A DNA stretch of 64,000 bases from Ophiodon elongatus (taxonomy: Eukaryota > Chordata > Actinopteri > Perciformes > Hexagrammidae): the NCBI GenBank assembly GCA_016806645.1, contig JACSYO010001810.1, positions 4,265,001 through 4,329,000 of the forward strand. The letters are read 5' to 3'. The notes beneath the pieces are model-generated. The model saw only the letters and a program-made list of their open reading frames with translations. It ran no database searches and was not told the origin of the DNA. This document shows, one piece after another, positions 46,170-57,500 of this stretch. The translations under genes were made by a program, and so were the position numbers. Each line of letters begins with the position of its first letter. Within the stretch, counting starts at the first letter, position 1.

Positions 46170-47300
46170 CCATTTGCAGTGTGGACTTTCAATGCTACTC
46201 TCTACACAGCATACTTCATCTTTGGTGTTGGAGGCCTTCTCATCACCTGAGACATTAAATCAATAAATAAGTTATAATACCACTGACGTGCAATGTGTTG
46301 GACAAATTCTCCTGCTGAGAAAACACACTTCATGGATTAATATCTTAAAGTGCAATACTGTTTTCTTTATCAGAATGCACTGACTCTTGGGCTCAATATT
46401 GTATTTGGGCCTTTCTACTTTGGGGATTTCCACAGTAGATGGGCCTTTTGCTTCATTTTTTTATCATCAGTACTTTAGTTCAGTGTATATGTGTGTATTT
46501 ATTTTCTCAAGTATTTATGTTACAGTCCATCTTTTCTAAAAACAAAAAAGCAGGACATGGCACACAGCTTTAAAAAAAATCAAGAGATTGTTTAACTATT
46601 GAACTAGCCAATCAAAAAAAGAATTGTTTACAGCTCTTTGACTATAGGGTGCCAGCAGTACTACTGTTAATCTGTGAGTTAATTGTGTAAAATAACAGGA
46701 GGTACTACTATCACTCTTTCAAGTCGTATTTCTAACATGTATAGAGTGTACATACCGTACAGTCTTGTTAAAATATTGTTAATGCATAAGGATGATTGTA
46801 GCACTTCATGTCTTATACTGTGCTCTGCCTGTGCTGAATATCCACACAAACACTGGTCTCCTCAGTATTGTAGTGCCTGACCTCTGACCTCGAAACAGTG
46901 TGTGGAGGAGTGTGCTTTTTTCTATTTTCTGTGTACTGTTTGTGTGTTCCGCACAATATACTGTAGGAAACCCTGACACAAAACATAATATTCTTTAGAG
47001 CTTCTCCTCTGAAAACAATTGATGTGGTGCATATAGTGTGTTTCATCTCCAAGTGTTTCCTTCAGCCAGTCTTGTCAGGCATCCCGTGGACAGCCGTAAA
47101 AACATGCAGTGGGCTTTAATCCAGCTGTGAGTCAGACAGTGTCACGGTCCAGCGGAGGCGTCTCAAGAAAGCCGAAGACTTGAAGTAACTGTATTTTATT
47201 ATGAATATTGTGAAATGAGTAGCGACTTTTGTGGGAATATTATTTTTGAATAGTGAGTGTGGCACAGATAAAATAAACCCTGTTTTCTTTTTCAAAATTC
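46170..47300 (+). other. baz2b: baz2b 3' UTR (inferred)
   Basis: AT-rich, non-coding sequence after the baz2b stop. An early AATAAA is at 46262-46267. A second AATAAA at 47272-47277, followed by a T-rich run, fits the distal poly(A) site. The end near 47300 is inferred; cDNA is needed to place it. Confidence 0.6.
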
Positions 47301-47940
47301 CACTTTTATGCCCTCACTGTCTAATTTATTGATTCTGAGGAAGTAAAATTGTAATAATCTTGCAACTTTTTAATCAGTTTTAATTTGAAACACTTATTTT
47401 GTTGAAATGGTCTGAAATGGAGTTAATGCATTGTTTTATTGGTCAATAGTGGAATGTCAAAGTACATTTTCTCAAGTAATGCACTTATGTAAAACTTTGG
47501 GGCACGTGCAGTTTAGTATTTCCATATTTTGATGCGTTTACACTTTAGGGGAAAATATTATGCTTAACTCCACTACATTTATTTCAGTTATTCTGTAGTA
47601 ACTAGGACCTTTCAAATTTAACTTACACACAAAACATTATAAAACTACCCAGCACAATGAAGTAGGTGAAACTAGGTCCAGCTCGACCAGCTACAATATA
47701 AAATGTTGCTTAATTCATTAATAGTTGTAATCTAATAATATAAATATAACACCGAAAATAAGTATTTTGGATTATGAGTAATATTGAATTTAGCTGATAA
47801 TACTTGCGTTAAGTTTTTTCAATGTCGAGCTTTTACTGTAGAGTATTTCTTTTTATATATTTCATTGCAATTATAGAAGAAAAGAATGGACTACGACCAT
47901 TGTGCAACTCTATAAGCGTCACATGACTGATAACAGCTGT
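47301..47940. other. Intergenic DNA between baz2b and wdsub1
   Basis: About 640 bp of AT-rich sequence with no ORF, RNA gene or repeat I recognise. The two genes are in the same orientation, so this must hold the upstream part of the wdsub1 promoter. Confidence 0.5.
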
Positions 47941-48023
47941 GCGAGATAGACAGCCTTCACAGCTGGGAGAGGAAGTATCTAATGAGAACCCGTCGGCACA
48001 TGGGAGCAACAGTTTGTGCTGAG

Positions 48024-48100
48024 GTTAGTATCTTTGCTGTATTTTAACAAAACGTTTGACAGACAGACTGCTGTCACCAAGAACTCCTCTCCTCTCTCAG
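48024..48100 (+). other. wdsub1: Candidate 77-nt intron in the wdsub1 5' UTR
   Basis: Donor GAG|GTTAGT at 48024 and acceptor CCTCTCTCAG ending at 48100, with a pyrimidine-rich tract before the acceptor, 73 bases upstream of the ATG. This would split the leader into a short non-coding exon 1 and the exon that carries the start codon. Not supported by transcript data here. Confidence 0.45.
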
Positions 48101-48173
48101 GCGGATAATTGAGCATTTTGCGCCACCTTGTGAGTGAACGTCTCCCTCGGCAGAGCCGTACATCTGTCCCAAG

Positions 48174-48571
48174 ATGGTGTCAATACTTTGCGCCCTTCGG
48201 CACCACGCAGACGAGGTCAGCTGCTGCGCTTTCTCTCCGTCGCTCCTCGCGACCTGTTCCGGGGATAAAACCCTCCGTGTTTATAAAACGGCTGACTTCT
48301 CGGAGGTCCCCTTCTCCCCTCTGTCGGGCCACGGGTACGGGGTCCACTGCTGCTGCTTCAGCTCGTGCGGCAGCTACCTGCTCAGCTGCTCCACAGACGG
48401 GTCCGCCATCGCGTGGGCCGCGGACACAGGTGAGGTGGTCGCGGTGCTGCTGCACCCGGCCCGCAGTCCGCTCCGAGCGTGCGCAGTAGCACCGGACTCC
48501 TCCCTGCTGCTTGCAGGGGCCTGCGATGGCACCGTGGCCCTCTGGGACTTCCCCTCCAAGACATTACGCAG
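48174..48571 (+). CDS. wdsub1: wdsub1 coding exon 1, WD repeats 1-3 (residues 1-133)
   Basis: Starts at the Kozak-like AAGATGG. Donor CGCAG|GTAACA, phase 2. It encodes SPSLLATCSGDKTLRVY, VHCCCFSSCGSYLLSCSTDG and LLLAGACDGTVALWD, three GH-WD type blades. GC-rich, within the CpG island. Confidence 0.95.
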
Positions 48572-51500
48572 GTAACAGCGTGACCCACGTCCATCATGTC
48601 AACAGTTAAAGCTGCAAAGAGACCGTAGTCTATTAGAGCAACCAAGGGCCAGTTCCCTGCCTCGTTGTAGCCTGAAAGTGACCAGCTCCTTTCCTAAGTA
48701 TTTTTCTATAAATAGATCATATTCATGATTACTGTTCGCAATTGTTAAAGCAAGTACTTAGTTATTATTTAACAACGGTTTAAAACTATGCGGATCTGTG
48801 TGAGGATTATTTAAGTGCACAAAGTGACACAGGTGAGAAAGTGCTACTTGTAATTTCTTCAGTTTACCATAATGTAAGAAGTTGTATCCAGCATGTTTGC
48901 TAGGCTACTAAAAAAATACATAATTGATGATTTATCTCTGCCAAACGATATCACAACCTTGAGATTCTTTCTTGAATTTGGCACAAGTAGGCTTACTTGG
49001 TTGCATCTTACTGCCTTTGTCATCACATACCGTCCTGATTCTTACATTGAAATATTCAGATAGGTGCACTGAAATATGTTTCGAGTGATTATTTCACCAG
49101 AGCCACGCCCACTTCAGCCCAGGGAGAGAAGCACAGATAAAACACCAGAATAAATGCTAAAAACATGTTTGGTAGAACATATTGTATTCATTTGGAACCC
49201 TATTGTTCACAACACAGACTGTATGGTACCACAACAAAATTAAGGTTTTCTTGGTCGTAAAACATCTGTGACTCCATTTGACTTCCTCTGCCCTGGTTTG
49301 GTTAGTCCTACATCAGGCCAAGTTTGTAATGAACTGAACTAATATTCTAAAGAAAGATCAGAGTTACTTCACTTGCTGCTACATTAAGGCAGGTTTAACA
49401 AAAGACACGTGTCATGAACTCCACCAGCTGGACAACTTATTATCAAGATTAACCGATGAAGATGAAATATGTTAATAAAACTCTTCATCTGAGGATTATA
49501 GCTTTTACAAGCACCCTCACGGCTCTCACAGGTGCTTCAAATGTATCTCATTAAACTCAGTCCAGCTCTCCATAACTTTATCCAAAGTTTAAGCTGAAGT
49601 TTAAGCCGGGATCATATCTGACATTGTCTATTACAGGTGCAGTGCAGTGAGCGAGGCCAGCGTTGTGGCCTGCTGCTTCTCTCCCTGTGGCCAGATGTTT
49701 GTGACCGGCTGCACCCGCGGAGACCTCAAACTGTGGGATACGGACATCAGGCTGCTGCATGCTGAGAAGGACGCCCATGACCTGGGAGTCACCTGCTGCA
49801 GCTTTGCACCGCAGTTTAAAGTTGGTGAGTTCTTAGTGTTTAAAGGGTCAGTTCACCCAAATGAGGAACATATATTCATTTCTGTTCACTCATCGATAGA
49901 GGTGTGTCTAGACATGCAGGGGGGTAGTTTGTCTGTTGATGCTTTGAAAGGTTTATTGTTGAAGTCATTTATCAAGCAAAATGCCAAACGTGCTCTTTTC
50001 TTTCATGTGTTTCATGTTCATTGATGCTTGTTCCTGCTGTTAACCATCGTAAACAGAAGATCTTTGGGCTTTGGACTTTTGATGAGAAAAAACAAGCAAT
50101 TTGAATTTTCATTGATCAGACGCTATTGACTAATCATAAAAATAGTGTGTGGATTTATAGATTATATGAACAGAACACTATCTTGGTTACTCACAGACCT
50201 CACTGTGGACAGTTTTCATCTGCACTATTTCTTCAATAGATGGTAGTTCTACTTATTCAACTGTTATTCACAGTATTTGTTATTTTGGTTGAACTAATCA
50301 TTTAGTTTGTAACAGAAAAAAGCTGTTTGTATTTCAATGTTGACTTCTCTAGTTCATCTTACACGACATGAATTCATTGTGCACAGATAAAACTGAAATC
50401 CTTCACAGTTAGCAGTAACTTAAAAGTAAGCTGTTGCATTTCATCCATGAACCACTTTTTGTGAATAAAAAGCATATTTGTATGATGGACATCTCCCTTT
50501 AATCCAAACACTACATTTATGCCACACACAGTGTAAAAGATGCTTTCTATGTGCTGTAACACTTCACAAACCGTCCGGAAGATGATTTTTGTCTTCTTTT
50601 GTTATTGTAGTGAGTCAAGCATGAACATTCAGGAAGGGGGAATGTGGCTGTGTTTTGTTCTGCAGATGGCTGCTGTGTGGAGTTTCGACTGGCCTCCTGT
50701 GGACAGGACAGCCAGCTGAAAATACGGATTGTTTCCCAGCGTGAAGGGGCAGGTAGGCCGACCCCTCTGCATGCTTCCTCAACCGAATGTCTCTTTCTCT
50801 CTCTCTCTCACGTAAGGTGGAGCGAGAGAGCTGAGACGGAGAGAAACATGCTGACTGCTTTAACCTTGAAATCGTTCTGCAGAATAGAGGAATTTTATTA
50901 GTGTGTGGAATAAATCAGCTGCAGACCGACTCATTAATAATGGATCACTTTAAGACATTCTGCTGAAATACAGCAGCTGCAGAGGACAGTAAGTGAGAGC
51001 GTGGAGACGAGTTGCACACAGCGTATCAACTGTGACGTTCATATCTTGTACCGCCTACAGCAGGACATCTCGTTTATGTCCATAGGTTGTGTAACCAGCC
51101 TGTATTCTCCGTTAGTGTGTGAACATGCAATGTTGTTAGTTCCTACGTAGCGTTGCCGTGGTAACGAGCGTTTCTAGGGAGGATGAGATGTGTCCCACAT
51201 GATGACCCACTGCGGTCCACAGGGATTTTTCATCTCTGCGCAGTTTGCAGAAAGACCCAGAACAATGTCTGTCCTCATTTCCTTTCTTTTAAAATGTATT
51301 TTTCCTCGAGGCCGCCTTCCTGAGATGTGCATTTATCTTGTCTTTTTAAGAGGATTGCATGCTTCCCCCCTCTTTCTCTCTTTTAACAGAAAAAAAGACT
51401 CAAGTGTAGATCATGCAGGGAAGCGAGGGGCATGTTTTGAACCTGGGATTTCCGTCTGTAGGGAGCATTTTTTTTTCTCGTCGGGGCTTACTTTGTGTTT

Positions 51501-54500
51501 GCAGCCCCGTATTTTTATGCTTCCATATAAAAAAGAAATGGTCTTATTCGAGCAAATTTGTTGTGTTGTCAGTTTTGCAGCCTTTTCCTTTCTCCCAGCA
51601 GCACACCTCTCGATCACACATCTTATTTAATTCATTTTCTCAAGTGTGCGGTTAGATGTTTGTCAGGTTTGATTATACGTTTTTTTTTTTTTCTGACTGA
51701 GGGGCAAGGGTACTTCACATGACATCATGAATATGCATGCAAATAACAAATTAAGCTCCCACAGAGCCTGAAAACAGCATTTTTACTCTAATGGAAAAGA
51801 GGGAGGTTTAATTTAAGACATGTGTATTTGCAGGCGAACAATTTAAATGCTGCTACAGACTAGTTGATTTTGGCACAGGATTATTGCACAATAAATTATT
51901 ACTAAGTGTCTTTGTATCTTAAGCTGTGTAGGTCTCAGGTTTATTGCCAAAAAGAAAATCTTCTGTTCCCAAGCAGCAGGTGGCACAACTTCAAACCAGC
52001 AAGAGGGAAGCGAGTTATTGACAAAAAGTTTTGTAGTGGAGTGTGTGTGTGTGTGTGTGCATGTATGTGTGTCAGCATCAGAAGGAACTGAGACACTGAC
52101 TTTTTGCATTTTATTGGGGTCAATTAAAGGACAAATTGTAGGAGGTTGGTTGCTAAACACATACATACGTGCGTGCGTGTGCGTGTGTGCGTGTGTGTGT
52201 GCGCACGGGCGGGCGGGTGGGCGGGCAACTTTAGTTACCTTTTGGAGACACATTTCAAACTAAAGACCAGGGGTCAGTGGTTAAGGTGAGGCAGGTAGGG
52301 TTCAGGGAAAGTCTCCAGGAAATGAATTTAAGTCAATGTAATGTCCCCCAGCGTGACCCAAGTAAACATGTTTGTTGTTTACCCCTCAGCCTGTGTCATG
52401 AAGCTGCTGCACACTCTCACCAGCCAGTCGGCTCCAGTTCTGTCTTGTGCCTTCTCATCTGATGGAGAGCTGCTCGTTTCGGGGTAACGCACACATCACC
52501 ACGCACACATAAATAACTCATCTTCACACGTGTGAGCAGCTCTAATAAACACCTCCTGTGTTGCCAACTGAATATTGACTTATTATTTATTATTTGCTGT
52601 GAAATAATTTGCTCATTTGGGACGAATTAAGTTTAAATGAATCTCACCTCTATATTTTACATGCTCCTTTTTTTCTTTGCTGTAAACAGCAGATGCCACT
52701 GCTGAGCACTGATCCAGCTGTTTCTTCAGCAGGCCATGGGAGGAGCGTATTTTGTTGTGTTTAAACTTCTGTTTGCATACCTCTGCTGTTTCTGGTTTTA
52801 ATTCAAATATACTGAAGGCTAATCTGTGTTTGTAACTGGTACATTTAAAAAAAAAAAATGTTTTAATCGTGTGTGTGTTTTTGTTTAAATCCATTTATTT
52901 AGTTAATTCTGTAATGCAAATGCGTGGTTATGGATTCTGCAAATAACTTTACTCTAATTATTCAACAGTTCGGTGGATAAAAGTGTTGCAATATATGATG
53001 CAGTAAGTAAAGCACAAAAAAACACTTTGAAAACATAGGGTTTTTTTGTTTGGCTTTGCTGCTTCAGTTAACTTTCTAAATATTTTATCCCGACTGCTGT
53101 AAACACAGAGATCCCAAACGTTCCTGTTCTGTCCCCGTTTGTTCTTTGTTTACAGAACCTGGGAACCCTGCTCCACACTTTGAAACAGCACGACAGGTAA
53201 ATGACCTGACCTCCCGCAGCTATGCAATCTCTGCGGCTATCTGACAAATAGCAAAAGAGTTTCAGATCAAAACGTGTGATTTTTGCCTAATCAGTTTTCC
53301 CCAGAAGCACTGGGTGCAGTGATGCAATAGTATATACTCTAGCGCCGCTTTCCAGACAGTCATTGAGGTGGCACCGCAGGTGGACACCAGCAGAGCCCTT
53401 TGAAGTGCTTGAAAGGATTTAAGATACTGTACGATCTAAGACTGGATTTTAATTTATATTTTATTAAGGGTGGATTGAAGCTGACTTTTAAAGCCGATCT
53501 CTTCCTGTGCCAATTTTAGTCTGTCATACACACCCTTCACATTTCTGCTCCTCTTCCTCCTCCCTGCAGGTACGTGACTGCTGTTGCTCTGTCTCCCACC
53601 ATGCCGTGGATTGCAACAGGCTCCATGGACCGAACCGTAAACGTGTGGAGAATAGGAGATGAAGTCGGCAGAACTGGTAAATACTTAACAGGAAATTGTT
53701 TAGGTTGGCGCCTTCAAATGCACAATCACTCTTTTTTTTTTTAGCAGACTGTTAGCTGTGGTTCAAAGCCCAGGAGCCATTTGGAGCGGCAAAGCTTCCC
53801 TAAAGAGTGTTTTGGGAGATATCCAGCAGGAGAAGCTCCTATTACATGTGTATTGCTGTCTGGCTGCAGCGTCTAGAGGAGGAATTGTCATTGATGTTTA
53901 TTGGTGCAGCAGGCCAAAGTACCACTGAGCCTCAGAGAGCTGTTGTGAATCCTCTTTAAAAAAGAAGAACGTTTCAACCCGACATGAAAGAAAACATTTG
54001 GAATACTAAATGAAAAGGTGCAATCGTTAGACATCTGGAGGCCTTGAAGTTTCATCAGGGCAACTTCCCATCTGCCATTAGTCAGGTTGATGTTGACAAA
54101 GCAAATTCCATCTCAATGAAGATCTGCCTTTTTATGCCTCTACCTCTTTCTCTCTATCTCCCCTTTCCTTTAATCTTTCTTTCTTTCTTTTTTTCTTTCT
54201 TTCTTTTCACGTATTAAAGTTATTCTCTTTTATGTTTTTTAGCAGCCACTGAATCGAGGCAGACCGCGTGCCAAGGTAAATACATGCGTTACTCTGTTTT
54301 TCCCCGAGAAATCTTACTCACAGCACTCTGAGCTAAAACCCACTGTTTATCATGTTTCTATAGCTACTGTATGTCGGGTTGTGTGAACTCATATAAACCC
54401 AAAGGTGCTTTGGTGAAGCTAATGGGGATCCTAAAAAAAAAAGAAAATGAAATGGCAACTGCCTGGCTTTAAAGGATAAGGCTGGCATTATTCAATATTT

Positions 54501-57500
54501 TTCTAATGCCAGGAAATCCCATTAAAAGACTAAAACAACACTGTGTTGGTCCGTCTCTTAACACCTTCCTAAGCCCATTTGTTCCTGCTGAATTGTTAAA
54601 AATGCATCACAAATATGTCTTGTTTCAGTCATTTTTAAAAACACATGGGCACAGTAGGTGTTAGCTAGCACTGTGACTCTGATTGGTGCCACCGTTCTCT
54701 TTCCCTCAGGATTTAGAAGAATAATATGTTGGCTGTCCGACTAAATACTTGCAAAACAAATGTCATTCCCAGCAGACACAGCTGTAGTCCATGTTTAGCC
54801 CTTTTATAAGCAAATGTTAAAATGCTTAACTTAGATGGCAGTAAACATGTCTGCTAAACATTTGCATGTTATTATTGTCACTGTGAGCACCTAACTCAAA
54901 GCTCTGCTGAGCAGCTAGCTGTAGATTCTTTATGCAAGTTCAGCACCTTTTTAAACAAGGCTATTAAAGTGCTTTATATAAGACAAGATGAAAAAGCACT
55001 TGAATACGATTTTAAAGATAAGCTAAAGTGGAACAAAACAGAATAAAAAAATACTGTGCAGTGGAAGATGTGACCATAAACTACCAAAAATGTAATTTTA
55101 ATGCCACACATCAATAGTCCTCCCACACAGGTGTTTTCATGTTGTTCAATTAGACCTCTTCTTTACGGACTATGCTTAATTGACTCCTTAACTCTCCTGT
55201 ACGTTTTGTAGCACCTGCTGGGGCGGGACAACCTCCCCAGCTATCATTCTTATTGGTGGACAGTTTGGTCAAGTGATTCCCAATAGAACTCCAGGTAGCT
55301 TCACCATGAGTAAAAGTCTAATCAGACAGAGAGATTGGAAACACCTGTGTTCATGGGCAGGGTTAGCTGAGGACTGGATGCCGTATACTATGACTTTGTG
55401 CATGACATACTAAAATATTGATCTTGACTTACTATACTATGACTCTTTATAGACTTTTGACTTGCTATTCTTGGACTTTGTGTATAACTTACTGTATTAT
55501 GACTTTTTTATTACATACTGAAATTACTTTTTATTCACTTTCTATGTGACTGACCACACTATTACTTTTTATCACATACTATAATAACTTTATCACTAAC
55601 TATACTATGATCTATTTATGATTAAGATTTGCAGTATTGAATTATGATAACTTGCTATACTATGGATTTTTTATGACCTACTATAATATAGATTTTCTTT
55701 TATGACTTAATGTCACTTTTATGACTTTTTCATAACATACTCTAATCACTTTTATTTACATACTAATACTATTGTTTTTTTATGATTTATTATCCTATGA
55801 CTCTTTCATGACATACTCTGTTATTTTGCATGTAATTGGTATACCAAAAAAGAGACAAAATGCACAACAAACACATTTTTTGAAAGATTTTCCATCATGA
55901 ATTATTTTTGCAGTGCAAATGTAATGTGATTTTTGGAAACTAATGGAGGTCAATGGCACTGCGGAATAAACGTTCAATCTTCAGCTGCACAAACAATACT
56001 TAGAAGTAGTTAATAGTTTTTGTCTTTTCATGGGATTTGTTGACAATAGGAAAAAGAGATGTCTCCACATCGCCAGTCTTATCCTGTGAGTAATAGGGAT
56101 GGTAAAGAAACCCCAGTGTCGACCAAGAACAAGCTCGAGAGATTATGTAGCTCATCTGGCTAGCGAACGCCTCGGAATCCCCCAGGAGAAGCCGGAAAAC
56201 GATTCTGGGGAGAGGGTTGTCTGGAATACTTGGCTTAACCTGCTGCCACCATGACCCGGCCCAGGATAAACGACAGAAAATGGTCAGATAGATGATGATG
56301 AAGAGAGCCTCATATGTGCATCTGTGCATGTAATTAAACACTAAAGTCTGAGCAGTCCCAGTCTGCAGTAAAGCTCTGTGAGGTTTTCAGGATTTTGGCA
56401 CAGCGATTCCATGACTCAGCCTCCTAGACTGGGAGACTCCACACTCCAGGGCTGCAGAGAGGAGGTGGTGTTACTCTGCTCTCTGTCGTGCAGACCCAAT
56501 AAGTGTATATTTCCACTCGGTGTAAGTGTGCTTGGGGCATGAGTTATGTTTGAAAAGTTTCACTCTCACCAAATAAGGGAAAACAACACTGTACTATGTC
56601 TTTAGTGCTAATGTTAGCATGCTTACCTGTTAAACTAAGATGGTAAACATGAGTAAGGTAAAGATTGCCTGCTAAACAAATATTTACAGTAGTATCCAAA
56701 AGCAACTCCTAACCTCTAGACGTGCTGTCATGCCATTCAACAGTCCTACATAAAGAAGACGGGGCACATTTTGAGTGAGGAGTGTCTTTTTTGCAATTGC
56801 AAAACCTCACTAATTCTCAGGCGTAGGCATATTCTGAGGGGGTTATCGAAACCACAATCTTTTTTTGGAGGACAATCTGCATTGATTAAGAGTTGTCTCG
56901 GCTAGCAGCGGTAGGAAGAGGTGGGAAGGGGGTCGACCTAACATGTGGTTAGCGTGGTAATGAGCGACACCTCCCAGGCTTCAGGGTTATTCTTGACGCA
57001 GATAATGACGGGCGATGGGGACCATGGGGCTGCTGAGAGGTGTCATTAGCGAGGCCGGCACACAACAGGCCAGTTTGTCCGGGACTCGTATGATAAATGA
57101 TAGTCGCTCACTCACATGGTGTCGTGTGAAGGTTGATGAGCTGCATGCTGGCACAATCTGAAGTAACACAACCCTGGGATTAACTTTATTTTCTTTGGTA
57201 GATCACATGCTTGTATGCGAGGTCAGGGATCTGTGCGCAGGAAAGTAATTGTCACTTCCATATCAGCACAAAAGGAGCGTCTCCTTTTCTGTGGACTGAG
57301 AGAGAAATTGTTCAGATAAGATCAGATAAGTTTTGTTTCAGGAGATGGAGAGGAGGAGGAGGGGGTTATAATAGCAGGGCACTTGTTCCCTTCCTGTTGT
57401 GCGTTTTGCAGGAAGGAAGTTGCCGGGTCACTCCGGGCTGCTGGTGGCTGATTGGTCGGAGGAGGATGTGCAGACATGGCTGTGTGAGGAAGGACTGCAG

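Larger units (their letters stand above)
47941..48580 (+). promoter_or_regulatory. wdsub1: wdsub1 promoter-proximal CpG-rich region
   Basis: CpG dinucleotides become frequent from about 47940 and are dense across 48100-48580, unlike the AT-rich flanks. The block covers the presumed transcription start, the 5' UTR and coding exon 1, as in a vertebrate CpG-island promoter. The transcription start itself cannot be placed from sequence alone. Confidence 0.5.
54276..57411 (+). other. wdsub1: wdsub1 intron between exons 8 and 9
   Basis: 3.1 kb. It holds a degenerate minisatellite (55385-55830) and a LINE 3' end (about 56110-56305). The remainder shows no gene. Confidence 0.6.

Noticed and set aside
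56000..56341. 113-codon - strand ORF
   Set aside because: Overlaps the 3' non-coding end of a LINE in reverse sense. Not a gene.
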